Of a stretch of DNA of 64,000 nucleotides, positions 54,338-62,914 are shown piece by piece. Within the stretch, counting starts at the first letter, position 1. Every line of letters starts with the position of its first letter. The notes below the pieces were generated by a model. That model was not told the origin of the DNA. It was given only the letters and a program-made list of their open reading frames with translations, and did not search any database. The DNA comes from Caecibacteroides pullorum. Its GTDB lineage: Bacteria; Bacteroidota; Bacteroidia; Bacteroidales; Bacteroidaceae. A program made the translations under genes and the position numbers. The stretch lies in contig NZ_JAAZTS010000014.1 of assembly GCF_019239235.1 (NCBI RefSeq), positions 1-64,000 on the forward strand, written 5' to 3'.

Positions 54338-57300
54338 ATGCAAGATTTTGTTCATCTACATGTACATACTCAGTATTCGTTGCTGGATGGCCAGGCCAGT
54401 GTCAGCCGCCTGGTGGACAAGGCTATGAAGGACGGTATGCGAGGCATCGCGGTGACCGACCATGGCAACATGTTCGGCATCAAAGAATTCACCAACTACG
54501 TTAATAAGAAGAACGGTGGTCCGAAGGGAGAAATCAAGGACCTGAAGAAGAAGATGGCCGACATCGAGAGTGGTAAGGAGGAATGCGAGGACAAGGAAGC
54601 CGCACTGGCAGATTGCCGGGAGAAAATCGCAGCGGCGGAAGCTCGTATCTTTAAACCTATTATCGGTTGTGAGATGTACGTAGCACGTCGTACGATGGAC
54701 AAGAAAGAAGGTAAACCCGACCAAAGCGGCTATCACCTGGTGGTGTTGGCTAAAAATGAGAAAGGCTACCACAACCTTATCAAGTTGGTGTCGCATGCTT
54801 GGACGCAGGGTTATTATATGCGTCCGCGTACCGACCGAAACGAACTGGAGAAGTATCACGAAGGGCTGATTGTCTGCTCCGCCTGCCTGGGTGGTGAAAT
54901 TCCCAAGAAGATTACCAACGACCTGTATGAGGAGGCCGAAGAAGCCATCCGCTGGTATAAGAACCTCTTTGGCGACGACTTTTATCTGGAGTTGCAACGC
55001 CACAAGGCTACCGTGCCGCGGGCCAATCACGAGGCCTATCCCATGCAGCAGAAAGTGAATGCCAAGCTGCTGGAGTACAGCAAGAAGTTTGGTGTCAAGC
55101 TGATTTGTACGAACGACGTCCATTTCGTAGACGAAGAGAACGCTGAGGCACATGACCGTCTCATCTGCCTCAGTACGGGCAAGGACCTTGATGACCCTAC
55201 CCGCATGCTTTACACTAAGCAAGAATGGATGAAGACCAAGGCTGAGATGAACGAACTTTTTGCCGATGTGCCTGAAGCCCTGGCAAATACGCTTGAGATT
55301 CTCGATAAAGTGGAGTTCTATTCCATTGACCATGCGCCCATCATGCCTACCTTTGCCATCCCCGAAGACTTCGGTACGGAGGAGGAATACCGCAAGAAAT
55401 ATACCGAACAGGACTTGTTCAACGAGTTCACCCGCAATGAGAACGGCGAAGTGGTGCTTGACGAGGAGGCTGCTAACGCCAAGATCAAGCGTTTGGGAGG
55501 CTATGAGAAGCTGTATCGTATCAAGTTGGAGGCCGACTACCTGGCCAAGCTGGCATTCGATGGTGCCAAACGTCTTTATGGCGATCCGTTGAGTGAAGAA
55601 GTGAAGGAGCGTCTAGTGTTTGAGCTCTATATTATGAAGACGATGGGTTTCCCGGGTTACTTCCTTATCGTGCAGGACTTTATCAATGCCGCCCGCACCC
55701 AGCTCGGCGTATCCGTGGGGCCGGGACGTGGTTCGGCGGCCGGTTCGGCGGTGGCCTACTGCTTGGGCATCACGAAGATAGACCCCATCCAGTACGACTT
55801 GCTGTTCGAGCGTTTCCTGAATCCTGACCGTATCTCCCTTCCCGATATCGATGTGGACTTCGATGACGACGGCCGCGGCGAGGTGCTCCGCTGGGTGACC
55901 GAGAAATACGGACAGGAGAAGGTGGCGCATATCATTACTTACGGTACCATGGCTACCAAGTTGGCCATCAAGGATGTAGCACGTGTGCAGAAGTTGCCTT
56001 TGTCTGAGTCCGACCGCTTGTGCAAGCTGATTCCCGACAAGATTCCCGACAAGAAGCTGAACCTGCCCAATGCCATCGAATATGTACCCGAACTTCAGGC
56101 GGCCGAAGCTTCGCCCGACCCGTTGGTGCGCGATACCATCAAATATGCCAAGATGCTCGAAGGCAACGTGCGTGGTACGGGTGTGCATGCCTGTGGTACC
56201 ATCATCTGCCGCGACGACATTACCGACTGGGTGCCCGTCAGTACCGCCGACGACAAAGAAACGGGCGAGAAGATGCTCGTCACCCAGTACGAAGGTTCGG
56301 TCATCGAAGATACCGGCCTGATCAAAATGGACTTCCTGGGACTGAAAACCCTGTCTATTATAAAGGAAGCGGTGGAGAACGTTCGTCTGCACCGCGGTAT
56401 CAATATTGATATCGACAAGATATCTATCAACGACCCTGCCACTTACAAACTCTATTGCGATGGCCGCACCATCGGAACCTTCCAGTTCGAGTCGGCCGGC
56501 ATGCAGAAGTACCTGCGCGAGCTTCAGCCCAGCACGTTCGAGGACCTCATCGCCATGAACGCCCTCTACCGTCCGGGTCCTATGGACTATATCCCCGACT
56601 TCATCGACCGTAAATGGGGACGCAAGCCAATTGAATACGATATTCCCATCATGGAGAAGTACCTGAAGGATACGTATGGCATTACCGTCTATCAGGAGCA
56701 GGTGATGTTGCTTTCCCGTCTGCTGGCCGACTTTACCCGTGGTGAGTCCGATGCTCTTCGTAAGGCGATGGGTAAGAAGTTGCGCGATAAGTTGGATCAC
56801 ATGAAGCCGAAGTTCATCTCCGGCGGGCAGAAGAATGGCCACGATCCCAAGGTATTGGAGAAAATCTGGGCCGACTGGGAGAAGTTTGCCTCCTACGCCT
56901 TCAACAAATCGCATGCCACATGCTATTCGTGGGTAGCCTATCAGACAGCCTATCTGAAAGCTAACTATCCTGCCGAGTACATGGCAGCCGTCATGAGCCG
57001 AAGCCTCTCGGACATCACTACCATCACCAAGCTGATGGACGAATGCAAGTCGATGGGCATCAAGGTGCTGGGACCCGATGTAAACGAGAGTAACCTGAAG
57101 TTCACCGTCAACCCCGAAGGCAACATCCGTTTCGGGCTGGGTGCCGTGAAGGGAGTGGGCGAGGGCGCCGTGCAGAGCATCATGGAAGAACGTGAGAAAA
57201 ACGGCCCTTATACCGGTATATTTGACTTCGTGCAGCGTGTCAACCTCAATGCCTGCAATAAGAAGAACCTCGAGTGTCTGGCTTTGGCCGGAGGTTTCGA

Positions 57301-58135
57301 CAGTTTCCCTGAACTGCGCCGCGAACAGTATTTTGCTCTCAACTCCAAGGGAGAAGTCTTCTTGGAATCACTCGTACGCTATGGTAACCGTTATCAGGCT
57401 GACAAGGCGGCAGCTGCCAATTCGCTTTTCGGTGGCGAGAACGTGGTGGATATTGCTACGCCTGAAGTGCCCGATGCCGAACGGTGGAGCGACCTCGATC
57501 GTCTGAACAAAGAACGCGATTTGGTGGGTATTTACCTCTCTGCCCATCCGCTGGACGAGTATGCCGTCGTGCTGGAGCATGTGTGCAATACTCATATGGC
57601 CGAACTCGAAAATAAGGAGTCACTTGTGGGACGCGAAATTACCATGGGTGGTATCGTCACTGCCCTGCGCCGTGGTACCAGCAAGAATGGTAACCCTTAT
57701 GGCATTGCTAAGATAGAAGATTATTCAGGTGCGGCCGAGATACCCTTTTTCGGTAATGACTGGGTTACTTATCAGGGTTACTTAGGTGAACGTACCTTCC
57801 TCTATATAAAGGCACGTTGCCAGCCCAAGCAGTGGAGGCAGAATGAGCTTGAGCTGAAGATTACGTCCATTGAGCTGTTGCCCGATGTCAAGGAGAAGCT
57901 GATTAGCAAGATCACTATCCTCATTCCTCTTACGGTGCTCAACACGGAATTGGTGAACGAACTGGTGGATCTCACGAAAGAGCATCCTGGTTCTACGGAA
58001 CTCTATGTCAAGGTTTCCGATCCTGAGACGAAGATGACGCTCGATATGGTATCACGTCCGGTGAAGCTCTCTGTGGGGCGTGAGTTGATTTCTTATTTAA
58101 AAGAACGTCCGGAACTGGATTTCCGAATAAATTAG
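54338..58135 (+). CDS. dnaE: DNA polymerase III alpha subunit
   Basis: 1265 residues from MQDFVHLHVHTQYSLLDG. PHP domain at the N-terminus (His-rich HLHVHT, VTDHGNMFG). Polymerase palm with GPGRGSAAGSAVAYCLGI and the catalytic aspartates in LPDIDVDFDDDGR (about residue 505), a fingers region YRPGPMDYIPDF, a helix-hairpin-helix segment, and a C-terminal OB fold (ITMGGIVTALRRGTSKNG). Chromosome replicase. An insertion of about 50 charged residues (about 60-105, DLKKKMADIESGKEE) interrupts the PHP domain, which I recall as common in Bacteroidota DnaE. Followed by a terminator and trxA. Confidence 0.97.
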   Translation: MQDFVHLHVHTQYSLLDGQASVSRLVDKAMKDGMRGIAVTDHGNMFGIKEFTNYVNKKNGGPKGEIKDLKKKMADIESGKEECEDKEAALADCREKIAAAEARIFKPIIGCEMYVARRTMDKKEGKPDQSGYHLVVLAKNEKGYHNLIKLVSHAWTQGYYMRPRTDRNELEKYHEGLIVCSACLGGEIPKKITNDLYEEAEEAIRWYKNLFGDDFYLELQRHKATVPRANHEAYPMQQKVNAKLLEYSKKFGVKLICTNDVHFVDEENAEAHDRLICLSTGKDLDDPTRMLYTKQEWMKTKAEMNELFADVPEALANTLEILDKVEFYSIDHAPIMPTFAIPEDFGTEEEYRKKYTEQDLFNEFTRNENGEVVLDEEAANAKIKRLGGYEKLYRIKLEADYLAKLAFDGAKRLYGDPLSEEVKERLVFELYIMKTMGFPGYFLIVQDFINAARTQLGVSVGPGRGSAAGSAVAYCLGITKIDPIQYDLLFERFLNPDRISLPDIDVDFDDDGRGEVLRWVTEKYGQEKVAHIITYGTMATKLAIKDVARVQKLPLSESDRLCKLIPDKIPDKKLNLPNAIEYVPELQAAEASPDPLVRDTIKYAKMLEGNVRGTGVHACGTIICRDDITDWVPVSTADDKETGEKMLVTQYEGSVIEDTGLIKMDFLGLKTLSIIKEAVENVRLHRGINIDIDKISINDPATYKLYCDGRTIGTFQFESAGMQKYLRELQPSTFEDLIAMNALYRPGPMDYIPDFIDRKWGRKPIEYDIPIMEKYLKDTYGITVYQEQVMLLSRLLADFTRGESDALRKAMGKKLRDKLDHMKPKFISGGQKNGHDPKVLEKIWADWEKFASYAFNKSHATCYSWVAYQTAYLKANYPAEYMAAVMSRSLSDITTITKLMDECKSMGIKVLGPDVNESNLKFTVNPEGNIRFGLGAVKGVGEGAVQSIMEEREKNGPYTGIFDFVQRVNLNACNKKNLECLALAGGFDSFPELRREQYFALNSKGEVFLESLVRYGNRYQADKAAAANSLFGGENVVDIATPEVPDAERWSDLDRLNKERDLVGIYLSAHPLDEYAVVLEHVCNTHMAELENKESLVGREITMGGIVTALRRGTSKNGNPYGIAKIEDYSGAAEIPFFGNDWVTYQGYLGERTFLYIKARCQPKQWRQNELELKITSIELLPDVKEKLISKITILIPLTVLNTELVNELVDLTKEHPGSTELYVKVSDPETKMTLDMVSRPVKLSVGRELISYLKERPELDFRIN

Positions 58136-58165
58136 TTCTCTTTACATAAGATAGGATGCGTCTCA

Positions 58166-58198
58166 GCAAAAAAAATTAAGCAAGCTTATTTTTTTTGC
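58166..58198. terminator. Bidirectional-type terminator after dnaE
   Basis: GCAAAAAAAATTAAGC and GCTTATTTTTTTTGC form a stem of about 15 bp with one bulge, the A8 and T8 tracts pairing. It lies 30 bases after the dnaE stop. Confidence 0.8.
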
Positions 58199-58269
58199 TT
58201 TCGACTTTCACTATCTTTAGATAAGATAGGATACGGTTCGGCATAACCAAATTGAAAATTACATTTTCA

Positions 58270-58301
58270 TTTGTTTATGCTCTCACCTTTCACTATCTTT
58301 G
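58270..58301 (+). promoter_or_regulatory. Composite promoter of trxA
   Basis: TTTG (58270-58273), 20-base spacer, TATCTTTG (58294-58301). Immediately upstream is the inverted repeat TGAAAAT-TAC-ATTTTCA. A partial second copy of the module (GATAAGATAGGAT ... CTTTCACTATCTTTA) lies 70-80 bases upstream, overlapping the dnaE terminator. It leaves a leader of about 65 bases before trxA. Confidence 0.78.
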
Positions 58302-58371
58302 CCCATGCAATCGGTTAAGAAATGATTGGATAATAAATTAATAATAATCAATAAATTAAAAGCTTAAGACA

Positions 58372-58686
58372 ATGGCATTGGAGATTACTGACAGCAATTA
58401 TCAGGCAACGCTCGCAGAGGGAAAGCCTGTAGTGATAGATTTTTGGGCACCGTGGTGCGGACCTTGTAAGATGGTAGCTCCCATCATCGAGGAGCTGGCA
58501 GCCGAATACGAAGGTAAGGTACTCATTGGTAAGTGCGATGTAGACGAGAACGGTGATGTAGCTGCCGAATTCGGTATCCGCAACATCCCTACCGTGCTGT
58601 TCTTCAAGGACGGCAAGCTGGTGGACAAACAGGTGGGCTCCGCTCCCAAATCGGCATACGCTGCCAAGATTGACGCTTTGTTGTAA
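58372..58686 (+). CDS. trxA: Thioredoxin
   Basis: 104 residues with the classic fold and the active site WCGPC (Cys29 and Cys32). The conserved cis-proline lies in IRNIPTVLFF. Cytoplasmic dithiol reductant for ribonucleotide reductase and stress repair. Own strong promoter. Confidence 0.97.
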   Translation: MALEITDSNYQATLAEGKPVVIDFWAPWCGPCKMVAPIIEELAAEYEGKVLIGKCDVDENGDVAAEFGIRNIPTVLFFKDGKLVDKQVGSAPKSAYAAKIDALL

Positions 58687-58776
58687 ATCATAGTCAGAAG
58701 GCTGCAAATGTGGACGCATCCCGTACAGGGGGCGGTTGCATTTGTGGCCTTTGTCACTTTAAAATCATTCAATAAT

Positions 58777-59112
58777 ATGGGAACAGTAGACGAATTCTTG
58801 CAGGATGATCTGGATGACGAGAAGACCATCGAGTTCATCAAAAACTATTTGCCGCAGGATCTGAAGGAGAAGTTTTCCGACGACGAACTGTATTACTTCC
58901 TCGACGTGATAGACGAGTATTATGTAGAGAGTGGAATCCTCGATGCACAGCCCGATAAAGATGGCTATATCGATATCGATCTGGAGAAGATTGTGGACTA
59001 CATCATCAAGGAAGCCCGTAAGGACGAAATGGGTGAGTATGACCCCGAAGAACTGCTTTTTGTCGTTCAGGGTGAGATGGAATATACCGACTCATTGGGC
59101 GGCAACGAATAA
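58777..59112 (+). CDS. Small acidic protein, function unknown
   Basis: 111 residues from MGTVDEFLQDDLDDEKTIEF; the upstream in-frame start at 58708 adds an untypical stretch. Very acidic (DDLDDEKT, SDDELYYFLDVIDEYY, GYIDIDLEKIVDYII) and predicted helical. It matches my memory of a conserved Bacteroidales hypothetical found next to trxA; no function can be given. Probably co-transcribed with trxA, 90 bases upstream, and ends at a strong hairpin. Confidence 0.75.
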   Translation: MGTVDEFLQDDLDDEKTIEFIKNYLPQDLKEKFSDDELYYFLDVIDEYYVESGILDAQPDKDGYIDIDLEKIVDYIIKEARKDEMGEYDPEELLFVVQGEMEYTDSLGGNE

Positions 59113-59135
59113 GCCGACATTTTCCCTTTTCCGTT

Positions 59136-59174
59136 CATGCCGTGCTTCGTCGCTTTCTGACGAAGCACGGCATG
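59136..59174. terminator. Perfect 16-bp hairpin between convergent genes
   Basis: CATGCCGTGCTTCGTC (59136-59151) is perfectly complementary to 59159-59174, with a 7-base loop. There is no long T-run in either direction. Its position after the trxA unit and before convergent genes suggests a bidirectional transcription barrier. Confidence 0.7.
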
Positions 59175-59275
59175 ACGTTTTCATGAAGCACTTCCTTAGG
59201 TAGTCATAAAGCACTTCCTGAGAGGGTGAGAAAGCACTTCGTCAGAGGGTGACGAAGCACTGTCTCAGCAGGCCT
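59175..59275. repeat. Four 22-24-base units with AAGCACTTC core
   Basis: Copies of GAAGCACTTCCTTAGG, AAGCACTTCCTGAGAGGG, AAGCACTTCGTCAGAGGG, GAAGCACTGTCTCAGC. The core equals part of the adjacent 16-bp hairpin (GACGAAGCACG), so hairpin and array seem to derive from the same unit. Confidence 0.75.
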
Positions 59276-59278
59276 GTC

Positions 59279-59497
59279 TTATGCTGGTGGTGTGTTCAGT
59301 ACGAAGAACACAGCCGTAGCTATCAGAATCAGTCCCAGTATGCCGTAGAACAGGCGGGCCTGGCGACGTCCCACGTTACGCACGACGAACTGTGTGTTGC
59401 GCGCCGTGAAGAACCAGTCCCAGTCCAGCAGGGCTGCCAGCAGACTGACGATGCCTGCCGTGGCAAAGATGCCTTGTATCAGATATTGGCTGGCCAT
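59279..59497 (-). CDS. Small two-helix membrane protein, Imm17-like
   Basis: 72 residues: helix one IQGIFATAGIVSLLAALLDW, a polar middle with ARNTQFVVRNVGRRQARLFY, helix two GILGLILIATAVFFVL. The layout fits small proteins annotated as immunity protein 17 in Bacteroidota. No secretion system or toxin is nearby, so a true immunity role is doubtful here. It starts eight bases after the tsaE stop and is likely the last gene of that operon. Confidence 0.6.
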   Translation of the reverse strand: MASQYLIQGIFATAGIVSLLAALLDWDWFFTARNTQFVVRNVGRRQARLFYGILGLILIATAVFFVLNTPPA

Positions 59498-59505
59498 GGC
59501 GACGG

Positions 59506-59931
59506 TCAGGCTAATTCTTCCAGTGTCAGGCGGCGTGCGCCGTTCTCTACCTCTTCGATGGTTACTTTCACCGTATTGCCCGGCAGCAGCTCTTCAATCA
59601 GTTCAGGCCATTCGATGAAGCACACGGCACCGCTGTAGAAGTAGTCCTCGTATCCCATATCGTACACTTCTTCGAGCTTTTTGATGCGGTAGAAATCGAA
59701 GTGGTAGATAAGCTCTCCGGCAAGGTCGGAACGATATTCGTTGACGATGGCGAAAGTGGGTGATGTGATGACATCGCTCACGCCCAGCTCCTCGCAGACG
59801 GCTTTGATGAAGGTGGTCTTTCCGGCACCCATCTTGCCATAGAAAGCAAAGACGGTATTGTCGCCCATGGCCTCGACAAATTGGCGGGCGGCTTCGTGAA
59901 TCTGGTCTAATGATTGGATGTTGATTTCCAT
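59506..59931 (-). CDS. tsaE: tRNA threonylcarbamoyladenosine biosynthesis ATPase TsaE
   Basis: 141 residues. Walker A in [25 protein letters not shown] and the conserved YHFDFYRIK follow. It drives turnover of the TsaB-TsaD complex that makes t6A in ANN-decoding tRNAs. Sits between a metal-ion permease and the Imm17-like gene. Confidence 0.95.
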   Translation of the reverse strand: MEINIQSLDQIHEAARQFVEAMGDNTVFAFYGKMGAGKTTFIKAVCEELGVSDVITSPTFAIVNEYRSDLAGELIYHFDFYRIKKLEEVYDMGYEDYFYSGAVCFIEWPELIEELLPGNTVKVTIEEVENGARRLTLEELA

Positions 59932-59957
59932 TGTATGATTCTTATTTTAATGTATGG

Positions 59958-60785
59958 TTATAATCTGTTTTGCTTCTTCAGGTTGGCGATGTAGAGGCTT
60001 TTCCCCGTCTTGCATACGGCATAGATAAGGATGGAGAAGAAGATGATGGACGCTCCCGAAGGCACGTTCAGGTAGAACGACAGCAGCAGTCCTCCCAGGC
60101 AGCTGAGGTAGCCGATGCCGATGGATAGCCAGATGATGCGGTGGAAACGGTGTGAAAAGAGATTGGCCGTCATCTGCGGGATAGTGAGCAGTGAGATGAC
60201 CAACACGATACCTACCATGCGCAGGCAGGCCACGATGGTCAGGGCGATGAACAGCATCAGGGCATATTCGAAGAACTCTACGGGCAGTCCTTGTGAACGG
60301 GCGAACTCGCGGTCGAACGCGATGCTGACAATAGGGCGCAGGTAGAGGCCAAAGAATACAGCTAAAACAACCGATAGGACACCTAATAATGCGATATCAC
60401 TGGCTGTAATGGTCAGGATGTTACCGAAGAGGTAGGCCGAAAGGTCGGGTGCAAAGCCGGGCGACAGGAAAGTGAACATGATACCCAGCGCCATTCCCAG
60501 TGTCCAAAATACCGCAATGGCCGAATCTTCGCGCATGTCTTTGCGCTTGCTGAGCCATTCCACGCCGAAGGCCGACAAAACGGCAAACAGGGCAGCGGAT
60601 AGAATGGGCGAGATCCCCGTGTACAGCCCCAGTCCGATACCGCCGAACGAGGCATGTGTCAGTCCACCACTAATAAATACCAGCCGCCTCGTCACGATGT
60701 ACGTACCCACCAGTCCGCAGGCAATACTTGCCAGCAGGCTGCCCAGCAGGGCGTGTTGGAAAAATGTATATTGTAACAGGTCCAT
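59958..60785 (-). CDS. Metal-ion ABC transporter permease (ABC-3 family)
   Basis: 275 residues with about eight helices. ABC-3/ZnuB-type sequence: TRRLVFISGGLTHASFGGIG near the N-terminus and MRMVGIVLVISLLTIPQM. Would import zinc, manganese or iron with an ATPase and a binding protein, neither of which is in the window. First gene of a likely permease-tsaE-Imm17-like operon. Confidence 0.9.
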   Translation of the reverse strand: MDLLQYTFFQHALLGSLLASIACGLVGTYIVTRRLVFISGGLTHASFGGIGLGLYTGISPILSAALFAVLSAFGVEWLSKRKDMREDSAIAVFWTLGMALGIMFTFLSPGFAPDLSAYLFGNILTITASDIALLGVLSVVLAVFFGLYLRPIVSIAFDREFARSQGLPVEFFEYALMLFIALTIVACLRMVGIVLVISLLTIPQMTANLFSHRFHRIIWLSIGIGYLSCLGGLLLSFYLNVPSGASIIFFSILIYAVCKTGKSLYIANLKKQNRL

Positions 60786-60850
60786 GTTTTTAGCAGCTTT
60801 TTTTAGTGGTTAATAATAACTATCGGCCTTTATCTTCTCTACCTCCTTTA

Positions 60851-61282
60851 CTACTTCTTATGCGGATTGGCTCTCAGTTCTCCGACAACGAGAAAGACTT
60901 CGTCCTTCAGGTTGTCCGGCAGAGCAATCCCGCGGAGCTGCAGGCTGCGTACCCATCCGGCTACGTCTTCGGCCTGCATGGTGTAGAATACGTCGCGGAA
61001 CTCCTCCTCCTGTTCAGCTGTATAGGAGTCGCCGGGCGTGCCGATGTATTGGTCCAGTTCTTCGTCGTCGTAGTATTCTATTTTCTTGCTGACGGCAGCC
61101 AGGAGGCTTTCCTTTTCGCACACTTCGTGCTGTCCGCAACATTCCGAGTCCACTTGCACGGTTTCGGGCATAGCTTCCAGTTCGCCGCTTTCCACTTGTT
61201 TGCGTAAGCGGCGGTTGCGTATTACTCCGGCTACAGCTGCTACCACAGCCAGGACTATCAGACTAACGATCAGTATCCACAT
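60851..61282 (-). CDS. Membrane-anchored conserved protein of unknown function
   Basis: 143 residues. One N-terminal helix (ILIVSLIVLAVVAAVAGVI), a basic stop-transfer RNRRLRKQ, then an acidic cytoplasmic part with a Cys pair and further Cys (DSECCGQHEVC) and a helical C-terminus (AEDVAGWVRSLQLRGIALPD). The Cys/His cluster may bind metal, and the next gene downstream is a metal permease, but no function is known to me. Promoter at 61305-61335. Confidence 0.7.
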   Translation of the reverse strand: MWILIVSLIVLAVVAAVAGVIRNRRLRKQVESGELEAMPETVQVDSECCGQHEVCEKESLLAAVSKKIEYYDDEELDQYIGTPGDSYTAEQEEEFRDVFYTMQAEDVAGWVRSLQLRGIALPDNLKDEVFLVVGELRANPHKK

Positions 61283-61304
61283 ACCTTATTTATATATAGC
61301 TTTG

Positions 61305-61335
61305 CAAAGGTAGTGCAAACTTAGAGAAGCACAAA
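61305..61335 (-). promoter_or_regulatory. Composite promoter of the 60851-61282 gene
   Basis: On the minus strand: TTTG (61335-61332), 19-base spacer, TACCTTTG (61312-61305). Inverted repeat GAAAAC/GTTTTC sits directly upstream of the TTTG. Same architecture as the trxA and HMA/AraC promoters. Confidence 0.75.
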
Positions 61336-61438
61336 GCGAAAACGAAGTTTTCAAGCTTTTGATTCCGAAGTGAAGTAAAGATACACAGATTTGGGGCACG
61401 ACGAGGCCGGATGTTCTAAAATAGCGGAAACCTGTTGT

Positions 61439-62680
61439 TTATCTGCTTTCGGGATATGCCGTAATGCCGAATCCTGCTGCCTGCAAGTCGTCCCAGTAGC
61501 GGGGATAGGACTTGCTCACCACCTGCGGCTCGTTGATGCGGATGCTGGGGCAGACGAGACAGGCAGGAGCGAAAGCCATGGCCATGCGATGGTCTTCGTA
61601 GGTATCTATGCCGGGTTGTTCGTCGGCAGGGCACCGTTCGCCGTCCCACCACAGGATACTGTCTTGTTCGGCGTGTATCACGTAGCCCAGTTTCCTCAGT
61701 TCGGTGATAAGGGCACAGATACGGTCAGTTTCCTTGATTTTAAGGCTTTGTAGACCTGTAAAGCGGAAAGGAACGTCCAGCAGACAGCAGGTTACGACGA
61801 ATGTTTGGGCCAAGTCGGGGATATCCACCAGGTCTTCATCCAGACGTACGACGGGATGTCCTTGCTTGCGGAGCTTCACGCCTTGTGGAATATATTCCGT
61901 CTGTACACCCAGTCGGGCAAAGAGTTCGGCACCACGGCTGTCGCCTTGCGCGCTGTTGGCAAAGAGTCCCAACAATTCTACCTCAGGAGAACCGGTCGCC
62001 AAGGCTGTCATTTGGTACCAGTAGGAGGCTGCGCTCCAATCGCTTTCCACACGGAAAGGCGTGTCGCGGTAGCCGCCGGGTGTCACGTCGATGCTGCTTT
62101 CCGATGTCCATCCGGCTTGTGCGCCGAAGTCGTGCATCAGTTGCAGCGTCAGGTTGATGTAGGGACGTGAGATGATATTGCCCGTTAGCCGCAGTTTCAG
62201 TCCCACGGGTAGCACGGCGCCTATCATCAGCAGTGCCGAGATGTATTGCGAACTCACGTTGCCCGCCAGTTCGATTTCGCTGCCCGTCAGCTGGGTGCCG
62301 TTGATGCACAGGGGCGGAAAGCCTTCATTGCCAGCATAGTCGATGCGAGCTCCCAGTGTACGCAGGGCGTCTACCAAGATGCGGATGGGGCGCTGCTGCA
62401 TGCGTTCAGTGCCGGTGATGGTGTGCGTGCCCGGTGTCACGCAGAGGTAGGCGGTGAGGAAGCGCATGGCTGTGCCGGCGGCGTGGATGTCTATCACGTC
62501 GGGCATGTGGTCCAGGGCACGTATCATTACTTGTGTATCGTTGCAGTCGCTCAGATTCTCAGGACGTGTGCTACCTCCCGATAGAGCATGCAGGATCAGT
62601 GCGCGGTTGCTGATGCTCTTCGAGGCGGGCAGCTGCACGGTGGCGTACAGCGAGGCGGGGGCGTTGAGTAGGTATTGCAT
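61439..62680 (-). CDS. aroA: 3-phosphoshikimate 1-carboxyvinyltransferase (EPSP synthase)
   Basis: 413 residues from MQYLLNAPASLYATVQ. Motifs: LPASKSISNRALIL, GTAMRFLTAY, and YEDHRMAMAF near the C-terminus. Joins shikimate-3-phosphate and PEP in the aromatic pathway. The usual LPGSKS and AGTAMR forms are altered to LPASKS and AAGTAMR, as in many Bacteroidota. The in-frame ATG 33 bases upstream lies inside the leader. Single gene with its own promoter. Confidence 0.95.
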   Translation of the reverse strand: MQYLLNAPASLYATVQLPASKSISNRALILHALSGGSTRPENLSDCNDTQVMIRALDHMPDVIDIHAAGTAMRFLTAYLCVTPGTHTITGTERMQQRPIRILVDALRTLGARIDYAGNEGFPPLCINGTQLTGSEIELAGNVSSQYISALLMIGAVLPVGLKLRLTGNIISRPYINLTLQLMHDFGAQAGWTSESSIDVTPGGYRDTPFRVESDWSAASYWYQMTALATGSPEVELLGLFANSAQGDSRGAELFARLGVQTEYIPQGVKLRKQGHPVVRLDEDLVDIPDLAQTFVVTCCLLDVPFRFTGLQSLKIKETDRICALITELRKLGYVIHAEQDSILWWDGERCPADEQPGIDTYEDHRMAMAFAPACLVCPSIRINEPQVVSKSYPRYWDDLQAAGFGITAYPESR

Positions 62681-62711
62681 GTTGTGGTTCTTGCTTTGGT
62701 TTGATGGATGC

Positions 62712-62757
62712 AAAAATAAGAAAAGTAGAAAGTTGAGACAAATAAATCTGTCTCAAT
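62712..62757 (-). promoter_or_regulatory. aroA promoter with overlapping inverted repeat
   Basis: On the minus strand: TTTG (62743-62740), 20-base spacer, TATTTTTG (62719-62712), about 30 bases before aroA. A perfect inverted repeat TTGAGACA-N8-TGTCTCAA (62734-62757) overlaps the -33 element and could be an operator. Confidence 0.65.
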
Positions 62758-62914
62758 CTGCATGATTCCTGGTGCTCACTCGGACGGAAATGCCCTTGGC
62801 TTGTTAACTTCTGAAAATGTTTTCCAAAAAGGGTGATAGGCAGTGGTACGTGGTGTTACAGGTTGCAGGAATTCATGGTAACTTTGCCACGCTTTTCTAA
62901 GAGATTATAGATAT

